Shown here piece by piece: positions 23,029-31,288 of a DNA stretch of 52,233 bases (the first letter of the stretch is position 1; every line of letters starts with the position of its first letter). The position numbers and the translations under genes are program-made. The notes under the pieces were generated by a model that saw only the letters and a program-made list of their open reading frames with translations, had not been told where the DNA came from and ran no database searches. The DNA is from CAZJGG01 sp964545475 (GTDB lineage Bacteria; Bacillota; Clostridia; Lachnospirales; JAISER01). Location: contig CAZJGG010000015.1 in NCBI GenBank assembly GCA_964545475.1, positions 1 to 52,233 on the forward strand, in the 5' to 3' direction.

Positions 23029-24195
23029 ATGGTAGGCGTAAATCAACAGAACATGAACGGTACAAACAGGTTTTTACTGCTTAAAACAATAGCCACTCAA
23101 GGGCCTGTTTCAAGAATTGGGCTTAGTAAAGCAACAGGGTTAAGCAAAATGACAGTTACATCCCTTGTGGGAGAATATTTTGATGCAGGGATTATTAGAG
23201 AATGCGGAAAATCTGTAACCCTTTCTGGGCGCAAGCCTAAGCTTTTGGAGTTAGTTCCGGATTCTCTTCTTACAATGGGTGTTGACATTGGGCGTGACTT
23301 TATAGAAGTAGGCATTGTAGACCTGTGCGGTAAAGTGCAGTTTTATGAGCACGTGGCAATGGTTAACATTCATTCGTCAGAAGCTTTGCTTAGTGCAATT
23401 TTAGGGCTTTGCAATAATATTATAAGCAAAACAAACAAATCAAAAGTTTGGGGGATAGGGATTTCAAGTATCGGTCCTATAGATATTGAAAAAGGCATAA
23501 TCGTAAACCCTCCGGATTTTAACGGTATAACAAATGTACAAATTGTATCTGCTTTAAAAGAACATTTTGACTTACCAGTTTATTTGGAAAATGATATGTG
23601 TGTGTCTGCCCTTGCGGAGTTATATTACGGCAACGGCAGTAGTTATGATAAATTTTTGTATATGGGCATTTCCGCCGGTATAGGTGGAGGAATTGTTTTA
23701 AACCGCCAGCTTTACAGAGGCGCAAGAGGTTTTGCAGGTATGCTTGGGCATACAGTTGTAGAAACCGACGGAGAACCTTGTCAATGCGGAAATAAAGGAT
23801 GTTTTGAAGCATACAGCAGTGTCCGTGCGGCTGTCCGCTTTGCAAAAGAGCATGGCGCACCCAAAGATTTAACTTGGATGATGCTTTTAAAAAGAGCAGA
23901 AGACGGGGACACAGCATGTGTCCAAGCTATTGAGCATATGTACCGCTATATAGAAATGGTTATATTTAACGCCGTAACCACCCTTGATGTACAATGTGTC
24001 TTCATTGGAGGAGATATATGGTATGGCTCAAAGTTCTTTTTAGAAAGGCTTAACAATGCAATTAAACAAAAGCTTTTCGCAAGGGAAATAAGGGAAAATA
24101 TCCCTGTAATTCTGTCTCAGTTTTCTGCAAACGCAACGTTTATAGGAACTGCCGCCTTAGTTATGGAAAATAATTTAAGCCCGAAAAACATGTAG
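23029..24195 (+). CDS. ROK-family transcriptional repressor (NagC/XylR type)
   Basis: A 388-residue regulator. The N-terminal winged helix-turn-helix (residues about 15-75) reads RFLLLKTIATQGPVSRIG, then LSKATGLSKMTVTSLVGEYF and the wing SGRKPKLLEL. The C-terminal ROK sugar-sensing domain keeps VYLENDMCVSALAELYYG, GISAGIGGGIVL and the CQCGNKGCFEAYSS zinc motif. It is probably induced by a sugar or sugar phosphate and represses the surrounding catabolic genes. Its TAG stop falls within a TGTAGGGG repeat at 24191, as for the permease. A GGACACA/TGTGTCC pair lies within the gene (23907-23924). Confidence 0.9.
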   Translation: MVGVNQQNMNGTNRFLLLKTIATQGPVSRIGLSKATGLSKMTVTSLVGEYFDAGIIRECGKSVTLSGRKPKLLELVPDSLLTMGVDIGRDFIEVGIVDLCGKVQFYEHVAMVNIHSSEALLSAILGLCNNIISKTNKSKVWGIGISSIGPIDIEKGIIVNPPDFNGITNVQIVSALKEHFDLPVYLENDMCVSALAELYYGNGSSYDKFLYMGISAGIGGGIVLNRQLYRGARGFAGMLGHTVVETDGEPCQCGNKGCFEAYSSVRAAVRFAKEHGAPKDLTWMMLLKRAEDGDTACVQAIEHMYRYIEMVIFNAVTTLDVQCVFIGGDIWYGSKFFLERLNNAIKQKLFAREIRENIPVILSQFSANATFIGTAALVMENNLSPKNM

Positions 24196-24215
24196 GGGCG
24201 GATTCCATATCCGCC
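24191..24215. repeat. Half-copy of the type A palindromic repeat
   Basis: TGTAGGGGCGGATTCCATAT followed by CCGCC matches the left half of the type A elements at 21315 and 21531. The right half is missing. The stop codon of the ROK repressor (24193-24195) is part of it. Confidence 0.8.
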
Positions 24216-24242
24216 AGAAAAATATATGAGGAATGATTAAAA

Positions 24243-25304
24243 ATGCAACCATTTGAACCTGATTACACCCAACTTCAAGGCTGTGCTTGGAACAAAGAAG
24301 CAAAGCGGCTTCCTCTTTACGAGCACAATGTGTCATTTAAATTAATCGGGGAAATTATAGGAAAAGACATTAAATCCCTTTATGATGGCAATGATAAAGA
24401 TTTAGACGAGTTTTTCTCAGCATACTGCGGGTTTTTCAAAGATAACGGATATGATGTTGTAACTTTTGAGCAGTGTATAGGGCCTGCAATGCCGGGTTCT
24501 GGCACTTTAGGAAACAGCGCTTTAACCCCTGCCATTCAAACAGCGGAAGATTTTAAAAAATATCCTTGGGAAGAAGTTCCCGAGCTTTATTTTAAAATGA
24601 GCGGCCGTTATTTTGAGGCTTTGCGCCGCAACCTGCCTGCAGGCATGAAGGCTATAGGCGGCGTTGGCAACGGCATTTTTGAATGCGTTCAAGACGTTGT
24701 GGGCTTTGAAAATTTATGCTTTATTAAAGCTGACGAACCGGAAGTATATGAAGAAGTATTTGAAAAAGTTGCCGAAACTAATTATGCCATTTGGCAACGT
24801 TTTATGAAAGAATACGGGGATATTTACTGCGTTTTACGCTTTGGAGATGACTTAGGCTTTAAACATTCCACACTTTTGTCTCCTGCAGATGTTAAAAGCT
24901 TAATAATTCCTAAATACCGGCGTTTTACAGATTTAGTACACAGCTACAACAAACCGTTTTTGCTTCATTCCTGCGGCTGTATTTTCGACGTTATGGACGA
25001 TATTTTAAACATAGCAAATATTGATGCAAAACATTCAAATGAAGACCAAATAGCACCTTTTTACACATGGGTAGAAAAGTACGGAGATAAAATAGGAAAT
25101 TTCGGCGGCATAGACACAGACGCTGTTTGCCGCCTAGACAAAACCCAAATGAAGGAATATATAACAGATGTAATTAAAAACTGTAGTAGCCACGGTGGTT
25201 TTGCTTTTGGCTCTGGTAATTCCATTCCAGATTACGTTCCGGCAGAAAATTATATAAATATGATAAATATAGTAAGAGAACTGCGTGGAGATAGTTGCTC
25301 TTAA
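24243..25304 (+). CDS. URO-D superfamily protein 3
   Basis: A 353-residue member starting at ATG 24243 after GAGGAATG. Its metal-site region reads LLHSCGCIFDVMDDIL, the full H-x-C-G of zinc-dependent corrinoid methyltransferases such as MtaA, unlike the other three paralogues here, which have H-x-D. The third position is FGSGNSIPDYVP, with asparagine. Aromatic and acidic residues in LRFGDDLGFKHSTLLSPADV line up with the family's substrate loop. It lies between the ROK repressor and mannose-6-phosphate isomerase and is probably in the same operon. A methyl-transfer or demethylation role is inference; decarboxylation of another substrate remains possible. Confidence 0.8.
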   Translation: MQPFEPDYTQLQGCAWNKEAKRLPLYEHNVSFKLIGEIIGKDIKSLYDGNDKDLDEFFSAYCGFFKDNGYDVVTFEQCIGPAMPGSGTLGNSALTPAIQTAEDFKKYPWEEVPELYFKMSGRYFEALRRNLPAGMKAIGGVGNGIFECVQDVVGFENLCFIKADEPEVYEEVFEKVAETNYAIWQRFMKEYGDIYCVLRFGDDLGFKHSTLLSPADVKSLIIPKYRRFTDLVHSYNKPFLLHSCGCIFDVMDDILNIANIDAKHSNEDQIAPFYTWVEKYGDKIGNFGGIDTDAVCRLDKTQMKEYITDVIKNCSSHGGFAFGSGNSIPDYVPAENYINMINIVRELRGDSCS

Positions 25305-25324
25305 ACACTATTACGGAGGTTTAC

Positions 25325-26254
25325 ATGAAAGAACCGCTATTGTTAAAGCCTGCGACAAAAGATTATTTGTGGGGCGGCCACAAATTAAAAAAATTATATA
25401 ACAAAGAAGCAGACACGACCGTTCTAGCCGAATGTTGGGAGCTTTCCTGCCACAAAGACGGCTTATGCCTTATTACAAACGGAGAACACGCCGGAAAAAC
25501 CCTTTACGAGCTTTTAGAAGAACACCCGGAATATATTGGAGTTAACAAAAAAGCCGACGAGTTCCCTATTTTAGTTAAATTAATAGATGCCAAAGACGAT
25601 TTATCAGTGCAAGTTCACCCGGACGATGACTACTCTCGTAAAAACGAAGGAGATAACGGCAAAACAGAAATGTGGTATGTTATTGATGCAGAGCCGGGAG
25701 CAACTCTTATTTACGGCTTAAACAAAAGTTTAACAAAAGAAGATTTCCGAATGGCTATTTCCCAGGGAAATCTTGAAGAGTATGTTAACGCTGTAAACGT
25801 TAAAAAAGGCGATGTATTTTTTATTCCGGCGGGAATGCTCCACGGAATTGGCAAAGGCATTGTTATTGCGGAAGTTCAGCAAAGCAGCAACGTAACATAC
25901 CGTGTGTTTGATTCCAACAGAAAAGATGCAAACGGTAACTCACGCCCTTTGCATATTGAAAAAGCAATAGACGTTACAACTCTTACCCCCGAGCCTTTAT
26001 ATGAAGCCCCTGCTAATGATGTATTGGCAAAATGCCAATACTTTACGGTTAAGCGCATAAACATTGAAACAAACACCACTTTAAAAGCGGGAAAAGATAG
26101 CTTTCAACACCTTTTAGTTACAGAGGGTGAGGCGGTTATTCTCTATAACAGCAAAAATTACTGCGCCTCTGCCGGGCAAAGTCTTTTTATTCCGGCAGGG
26201 CTTGGGGAATATAAAGTGCTAGGCAAAGCAACTCTAATTTTAAGCACTGTTTAG
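25325..26254 (+). CDS. manA: Mannose-6-phosphate isomerase, type I
   Basis: A 309-residue zinc enzyme that interconverts mannose-6-phosphate and fructose-6-phosphate. The zinc ligands are visible in SVQVHPDDDYS (Gln and His), KTEMWYVIDAEPG (Glu) and FIPAGMLHGIGKGIVIAEVQ (His), and VTYRVFD carries the catalytic arginine. The short N-terminus KEPLLLKPATKDYLWGG is that of the Firmicutes branch. ATG 25325 follows GGAGG at 25316-25320 and is clearly better than the upstream TTG. It starts 20 bp after a URO-D gene. It links mannose catabolism to glycolysis, or in reverse supplies mannose-6-phosphate for the GDP-mannose enzyme encoded at 32829. Confidence 0.92.
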   Translation: MKEPLLLKPATKDYLWGGHKLKKLYNKEADTTVLAECWELSCHKDGLCLITNGEHAGKTLYELLEEHPEYIGVNKKADEFPILVKLIDAKDDLSVQVHPDDDYSRKNEGDNGKTEMWYVIDAEPGATLIYGLNKSLTKEDFRMAISQGNLEEYVNAVNVKKGDVFFIPAGMLHGIGKGIVIAEVQQSSNVTYRVFDSNRKDANGNSRPLHIEKAIDVTTLTPEPLYEAPANDVLAKCQYFTVKRINIETNTTLKAGKDSFQHLLVTEGEAVILYNSKNYCASAGQSLFIPAGLGEYKVLGKATLILSTV

Positions 26255-26294
26255 CGTAAAATTAAAGCTCTCGCCATGGAATAAACCGAATTTT

Positions 26295-26337
26295 ATAACG
26301 CTAAAATATTGACAATAGCGTTATATGATTTTATAAT
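26295..26337 (+). promoter_or_regulatory. Consensus promoter and operator of the toxin-antitoxin operon
   Basis: TTGACA (26309-26314) and TATAAT (26332-26337) are exactly 17 bp apart, a perfect sigma-A promoter. ATAACGCTA (26295-26303) and TAGCGTTAT (26316-26324) form a 9-bp inverted repeat straddling the -35 box, the expected operator for autorepression by the antitoxin. Confidence 0.85.
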
Positions 26338-26355
26338 GATAATGAGGTGAATATT

Positions 26356-26661
26356 ATGGCGACAGTAAAATCAAATGTTAACGTAAAAATAGATGCTGAA
26401 GTTAAAGAACTTGCAACAAAATTATTAGAGCGTATGGGCATAGACCAAACAACTGCAATAGATATGTTTTACAGACAAATTATAGCAGAACGCCGCCTGC
26501 CGTTCCAACCCGTAGTAGCTCCTGCACTCGACGAAAAGCTTATAACGGCAATTTTGAAGAGTAACCCGAAGAAAGTTGAACTTGAAGTCAACGAAGACGG
26601 GAATGTTATTATAGACAAAGAACTGCATCCGGATATTTACAACTGGGCGGTGCAAGAGTGA
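26356..26661 (+). CDS. RelB/DinJ-family antitoxin
   Basis: A 101-residue protein with an N-terminal ribbon-helix-helix of the RelB/DinJ type: NVNVKIDAEVKELATKLLER, then MGIDQTTAIDMFYRQIIAER. The C-terminal part would wrap the toxin. ATG 26356 follows GAGGTG with proper spacing. Its TGA overlaps the toxin ATG, so translation is coupled. Ribbon-helix-helix antitoxins bind palindromic operators like the one found just upstream. Confidence 0.85.
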   Translation: MATVKSNVNVKIDAEVKELATKLLERMGIDQTTAIDMFYRQIIAERRLPFQPVVAPALDEKLITAILKSNPKKVELEVNEDGNVIIDKELHPDIYNWAVQE

Positions 26662-26984
26662 TGAAACCTTTTGAGATATTCATTGTTTACATCTCTTGGG
26701 GAAGCGGTGGAAAAAGCCGTCCGGTTTTAGCATTCCTGCAAGGCGGGAACAAGATTTCAGTTTATCCAATTACTTCGCAATATGATGATAAGAGCGAAGC
26801 TATAAAGGCGAGGTGCTTCAAGATAAACGACTGGTCACGGTCGGGACTTGATAAACAATCATACATTGATACAGGAACGCTCATTAGCTTACCGACGTCA
26901 GTAGTTGATAGTAAAAAACCAATAGGACAACTAACGAATGAGGATAAACAGCGGTTGTTGGAGTTTTTAACGAAAGAATCATAG
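26661..26984 (+). CDS. MazF/PemK-like toxin
   Basis: A 107-residue protein whose ATG overlaps the antitoxin stop (TGATG). It shows KSRPVLAFLQGGNKISVYPI and ITSQYDDKS, reminiscent of the PemK/MazF beta-barrel with its conserved R-P-x-L-V core, and DTGTLISLPTSVVDSKKPIG and QLTNEDKQRLLEFL, matching the family's C-terminal pattern. The expected activity is sequence-specific mRNA cleavage. It is intact, unlike the HigB-like toxin near 1.3 kb, so this is probably the working addiction module of the plasmid. Pairing of a MazF-type toxin with a DinJ-type antitoxin is known but less common. Confidence 0.75.
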   Translation: MKPFEIFIVYISWGSGGKSRPVLAFLQGGNKISVYPITSQYDDKSEAIKARCFKINDWSRSGLDKQSYIDTGTLISLPTSVVDSKKPIGQLTNEDKQRLLEFLTKES

Positions 26985-27037
26985 GGTAATCATTGATTAT
27001 CCCATCAGACTAAAAATTAAATAAACCAAGTAATTCT

Positions 27038-27067
27038 AAGCATGAGTATAATCTTATGCTTTTTTTA
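27038..27067 (+). terminator. Terminator of the toxin-antitoxin operon
   Basis: AAGCAT (27038-27043) pairs with ATGCTT (27056-27061), with a possible AG/CT extension inside, and is followed by a run of seven T that also forms the stem end. Confidence 0.65.
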
Positions 27068-27208
27068 TTTTTTTTATATGTTTTCAGACACTGTGTCTGA
27101 TTAAAGGGCAAAAAACAGTTCATATTGTAGTATTAACAGAAGTTGATTAATGTGATAATATTCTTTTATGCACAATAAAGTTTTGTAAAAATAACAAATA
27201 GTATACAT

Positions 27209-27226
27209 AATACTTATACAAGTATT
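27209..27226. promoter_or_regulatory. Palindromic site upstream of the GPH symporter
   Basis: AATACTT and AAGTATT flank an ATAC loop, 60 bp before the symporter start, within an AT-rich promoter-like region containing TATACATAAT. It could be the operator for a cluster regulator. The rest of the 300-bp gap (26985-27285) shows only the terminator above. Confidence 0.4.
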
Positions 27227-27285
27227 TGCTTTTATAAATTTTTAGTGCATTTTATATAATAAACTTTGAACAGGAGGAATGTGCA

Positions 27286-28656
27286 ATGCCGGAAAAGAAG
27301 AAACTTAGCAACCTCTTCATTAATGCTTTTGGCTTGGGTGACTTTGGCTTTCAAATTATGGTAAACATGGAGCTTTTATTCTTCATGGTGTTTATGACAG
27401 ACGCCATTCAGTTCTCGCCAGAGACAGCAGGGTTTATCGGTTCTGTAACAGGGTTTTTCGACATCTTATGGGTTTTTGTGGCTGGATTAATAGTACAAAA
27501 ATGCAACTTTAAGTGGGGTAAGCTGCGTTCATGGCTTTTGTTTGCGCCACCGTTTATATGGGCATTTTTTATATTCCAGTTTTGGGGCTTTAGTGGGGCG
27601 ACTGACCTTTCTGCGTTTCTTATATGTATGGGCTTCATTGTAAGCCACCTTATTTGGAACTGTGCTTATACAGCCCACATAGCTATGATTTCCGCATACA
27701 CCGACGACGTACAACAGCGCACAACTCTTTCATCTCGCCGTGCTCTTGGTCAGGCAATGGGAAAAATCGTGTTTTCGTTAGCAGCGCCTACTATGATTGC
27801 AGCGTTGGGAGTGTCTTCCGGTTCAAAAGCACTTGGATACACTTATACAACTATGATTTTAGTGCTTATAATGATAATTTGTTATTGGGTTGTTTTTGTG
27901 GTTTCTAAACCATTTGAAGCACCTACCGACAAAAAGGCCGGAGCTTTAAAAGAAGAAAAAGTTCCTCTTGTTAAAAATATTGCCTACGCCGTAACAAACA
28001 CACAACTTATTGTGCTTATATTGGCAGATTTCGGGCGGTGTTTCGCTTTTTATCTTGTAACCGCCGTAACGGCATATTATTTCCGGGTAGTTGTGGGGGA
28101 TGCCTCCAAAATGGCGTTATACTTGCTGCTTATTAACGTGGCAAGCGCAATATCAGCTTTAATTGCGCCTTATGTTGCAAAATCTATCGGTAAGAAAAAT
28201 ACATATTTCCTTGGAATGCTTGGTTATGCTATAGGGCTTATAACGGTTTATATGTTTGTTAAAACCGCCGCCGGATTTATGATTGTAATGCTTATAGCAA
28301 ATGGTTTGTTCCAGCTTTCATTTTCAATGGGCACAGCAATGTTTGCAGATACAGTTATATTTGGGGAATGGAAGTCCGGCGTAAATTCCCGTGGGTTTAT
28401 AATGGGGCTTTACAGCTTGCCAATAAAAACAAGCGTGCTTGTAAGAGCGGCGTTTATGGGATTTATGCTTTCCCGCATGGCATATAAACCAGATGCAGTT
28501 ACAGAAGAAATGGTTAACGGAATACGTAACCTTATAACAATATACCCTGCTATAGTTATTATAATTTGCGGTATTTTCGGCTTTTTGTGCTACCGCTTAA
28601 CAGACAAATATGTTAAACAGCTTTCTGATGAGATAGCAGCAAGGAAAACAGCGTAA
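27286..28656 (+). CDS. GPH-family sugar:cation symporter (MelB type, MFS)
   Basis: A 456-residue transporter with about twelve membrane segments. The N-terminus KLSNLFINAFGLGDFGFQIM and the DILWVFVAGLIVQKCNFKWGKLR region are the MelB-type cation-site helix II and following loop (normally D-P-x-x-D or D-x-x-x-G). QQRTTLSSRRALGQAMG and EWKSGVNSRGFIMGLYSL are the conserved cytoplasmic loops of glycoside-pentoside-hexuronide symporters. ATG 27286 follows AGGAGGA. It offers a second uptake route beside the ABC importer, probably for a related glycoside. The URO-D gene 28 bp downstream is probably in the same transcript. Confidence 0.88.
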   Translation: MPEKKKLSNLFINAFGLGDFGFQIMVNMELLFFMVFMTDAIQFSPETAGFIGSVTGFFDILWVFVAGLIVQKCNFKWGKLRSWLLFAPPFIWAFFIFQFWGFSGATDLSAFLICMGFIVSHLIWNCAYTAHIAMISAYTDDVQQRTTLSSRRALGQAMGKIVFSLAAPTMIAALGVSSGSKALGYTYTTMILVLIMIICYWVVFVVSKPFEAPTDKKAGALKEEKVPLVKNIAYAVTNTQLIVLILADFGRCFAFYLVTAVTAYYFRVVVGDASKMALYLLLINVASAISALIAPYVAKSIGKKNTYFLGMLGYAIGLITVYMFVKTAAGFMIVMLIANGLFQLSFSMGTAMFADTVIFGEWKSGVNSRGFIMGLYSLPIKTSVLVRAAFMGFMLSRMAYKPDAVTEEMVNGIRNLITIYPAIVIIICGIFGFLCYRLTDKYVKQLSDEIAARKTA

Positions 28657-28683
28657 TATTCCAAAATACAAGGGAGGTATATA

Positions 28684-29685
28684 ATGTATTCAGAAAAAGA
28701 AAATTTCATAAGGACTATAAAAGGGGATAACCCGGATCACATTGTTGTTCAGTGGGGGCCTTTAATGCCAGTAATGAAAGAGCCCTGTTATAAATACACA
28801 AGGGGGAACAGAGTAAGAGGTACAAACAGTATAGACAGATGGGGTGTACATATACAGTGGCCACAAGACCAACCTGCCGCAATGCCCCATGTAACAGAAG
28901 AAACAAAGGTTGTAAAAGATATTATTCGGTGGAGAGAATATATTAAAGTGCCAGATATTACCAAAGAAGCCGCAGAGGGCTGGGAAGAAGCACAGCAGCT
29001 GGCACAGGAAATAAGAGACAAAGGCAATATGGTTATGGCTTTTATGGGCACAGGAATGTTTGAGCAACTTCATGCGCTTATGGGCTTTGAAGATGCTTTA
29101 ACAGGCATGTTAGTTGAGCCGGAATACATAAACGAACTTCTTGATGAAATTTACGGCTTCCGTTGCGCCTATGCAAAACTTCTCATAGAAAATCTTCGCC
29201 CGGATGTAATCCTTTCCCACGATGACTGGGGAACAAAAAATGCCTTGTTTATGAGCCCTGAAACATGGAGAAAATTTTTCAAAGAGAGATACAGAAAATT
29301 TTATAGTTTATTCCGGGAAAAAGGAATTATGGTTATTCACCACGCCGATTCCCATTGTGAAGAAATTGTGGAGGATATGGCAGAAATTGGCATAGACATT
29401 TGGCAAGGTGTTCTTCCACAAAATAATATTCCTAAAATTCAAAAGCTTTTAGGCGGTCGCATGGCTCTTATGGGGGGAATAGACGCTACAGTTGTAGACA
29501 AAGAAGTAATCCCCGAAGAGGAAATACGCGCAGAAGTACGCAGAGCCTGTGAAGAATATATCCCAGGTGGTCATTTTATTCCGTGTTTGCCAAACGGGCT
29601 TAGAAACGGTGCAATATTTGCCAACACTGATGTTATAATAGATGATGAAATAGCAAAGTACAGTAAAAAGTTTTTCCCATATTAA
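28684..29685 (+). CDS. URO-D superfamily protein 4
   Basis: A 333-residue member starting at ATG 28684 behind GGGAGG. MYSEKENFIRTIKGDNPDHI is the family start, and HDDWGTKNALFMSPETWRKF the substrate loop. The metal motif appears as MVIHHADSHCEEIVEDMAEI (H-x-D) and the third-ligand region as GHFIPCLPNG, with cysteine. A GGIDATVVDKE stretch links the two. It sits between the GPH symporter and a PucR-type regulator, so it probably acts on whatever the symporter imports. This is the fourth paralogue in 16 kb, each in a different transporter context, which suggests related but distinct substrates. Confidence 0.8.
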   Translation: MYSEKENFIRTIKGDNPDHIVVQWGPLMPVMKEPCYKYTRGNRVRGTNSIDRWGVHIQWPQDQPAAMPHVTEETKVVKDIIRWREYIKVPDITKEAAEGWEEAQQLAQEIRDKGNMVMAFMGTGMFEQLHALMGFEDALTGMLVEPEYINELLDEIYGFRCAYAKLLIENLRPDVILSHDDWGTKNALFMSPETWRKFFKERYRKFYSLFREKGIMVIHHADSHCEEIVEDMAEIGIDIWQGVLPQNNIPKIQKLLGGRMALMGGIDATVVDKEVIPEEEIRAEVRRACEEYIPGGHFIPCLPNGLRNGAIFANTDVIIDDEIAKYSKKFFPY

Positions 29686-29758
29686 AAAATATTAAGAGCT
29701 TGCAAATTACGTTATGCAAGCTCATTTTAAATAATTCTAATAAAAGGATGCGTTCCTA

Positions 29759-31288
29759 TTGAAACTAAGTATGCAGATTTTAGCCGACAGCTTAAAAATC
29801 TATAGTGGATATACTTTTGACGGCATAAGCGGAGAATGCCAGCTGACAGGGGTTCGTCTGTTTGACTCGGTCAAGCCGGTTAAGCCGCAATATGTATATG
29901 TAACCCAAGGTGAACTGCTTACTAATTCAAAAGGGGCGTTTGTTAGCATAGGACAGCCGGAGGAAACAGAAAACCCTAATGTTATTGTTTTACCGGAAGA
30001 CACTTCCCTGCATACTGCACTTGTTTGGGTTCAGGAAATATTTGAATTTTACAACAATTGGGAAGATTCTTTGCAAGAAACAATAAACCGTGAAGGAAGC
30101 ATCGAAGAGCTTTTGGAGCTTAGCTTGCATTTGTTCGGCAACCCAATATTTGTGCACAACCCTGAGTTTTATCTTATTGCAATGGCAGGGGAAAGCCCTG
30201 ACCCCGGCGCTTGGATGTATGATGAAAGCAGTGGAAAATATATATTTAATAACGACCTTATTAATCTCTATAAGTTATCTCCTGTATATTTGGAATCACT
30301 AACAACCCATGGAGGGCAAATATTTCCGGAAGTAATAAGAGATTACCCAATACTTATGATTAACTTATGGAGGGGTAAAGTTTATGAAGGGCGCATTTGC
30401 GCAAGCGCTAAAAACAATAAAATATTACCCGGGCAATTACAACTTATAGAACGACTGGCAGATTTTGTTTTAATTGCCTTACGGCGGCAAAGCGACAGAG
30501 GTAAATATGCCGCCCGTATGTTTGAGGTTGTACTTACAGAACTTTTAGATAAAAAACCAACAGACGAAGTGGTTATTATGCATCACCTTATTAACCAAGG
30601 CTGGAAGCCGGATGACAAATATATGTGCGTAAAAGTTGGGGTTAGCCAACGGGATGAATATATTATGTCCCTCATATCAGCATGCAATAAAATTGAAGAA
30701 CTAATTTATGGTAGTTTCGCTTTCCCATATCAAAATAATATAGCTGTTATTGTAAACTTAACATGGGGTGGGCATACAAAATATAACTGTCTGTCGCCTC
30801 TTGGCCCCTTTTTGCTGGAAGGTCTGTTTAAATCTGGAAGTAGCAATGTTTTCCGGGATTTTATGCAAGTGGGAGATTATTTTCAGCAGGCTTCAGCCGC
30901 TCTTTTAATAGGAGAACAGTGCGACGAAACATTTTGGTCTCACCAGTTTGCAGACTGCGTTGTTCCTTATTTTTTGCGCTATGGCTGTAGCGAGCTTCCT
31001 CCCCGGCTCATTTGCTCCGAAGACGTTATAGAGCTAGCCGCTTATGACGAAGCAAACCATACTGCTCTTTTAGAAACATTACGTGTTTACATTGCCAACA
31101 ATTTAAACGCCGCCCAAACAGCCCGGGCGCTATTTATTCACAGAAGCACATTTTTTTACCGTCTTGATTGTATAAAGGCCATTATTAAATGTAATTTAAA
31201 GGACGAAAATCAGCGGTTTTATTTACAGCTATCTTTCAAGCTTTTAAACATCCCAAATGACTGGAGGGATTCTTTTACAAATGAATAA
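29759..31288 (+). CDS. PucR/CdaR-type transcriptional regulator
   Basis: A 509-residue regulator. The C-terminal helix-turn-helix (about 435-475), LLETLRVYIANNLNAAQTAR then ALFIHRSTFFYRLDCIKAI, is the PucR/CdaR (HTH_30) signature. The N-terminal 130 residues, MKLSMQILADSL and onward, and the central region resemble the sensory parts of clostridial relatives, which often begin KLSM. TTG 29759 is chosen because AAAGGATG lies about 10 nt upstream and the conserved start follows. Proteins of this type usually activate adjacent carboxylate, sugar-acid or purine genes. Here the next gene, overlapping by 8 bp, is a DASS carboxylate transporter, its likely target. Confidence 0.85.
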   Translation: MKLSMQILADSLKIYSGYTFDGISGECQLTGVRLFDSVKPVKPQYVYVTQGELLTNSKGAFVSIGQPEETENPNVIVLPEDTSLHTALVWVQEIFEFYNNWEDSLQETINREGSIEELLELSLHLFGNPIFVHNPEFYLIAMAGESPDPGAWMYDESSGKYIFNNDLINLYKLSPVYLESLTTHGGQIFPEVIRDYPILMINLWRGKVYEGRICASAKNNKILPGQLQLIERLADFVLIALRRQSDRGKYAARMFEVVLTELLDKKPTDEVVIMHHLINQGWKPDDKYMCVKVGVSQRDEYIMSLISACNKIEELIYGSFAFPYQNNIAVIVNLTWGGHTKYNCLSPLGPFLLEGLFKSGSSNVFRDFMQVGDYFQQASAALLIGEQCDETFWSHQFADCVVPYFLRYGCSELPPRLICSEDVIELAAYDEANHTALLETLRVYIANNLNAAQTARALFIHRSTFFYRLDCIKAIIKCNLKDENQRFYLQLSFKLLNIPNDWRDSFTNE

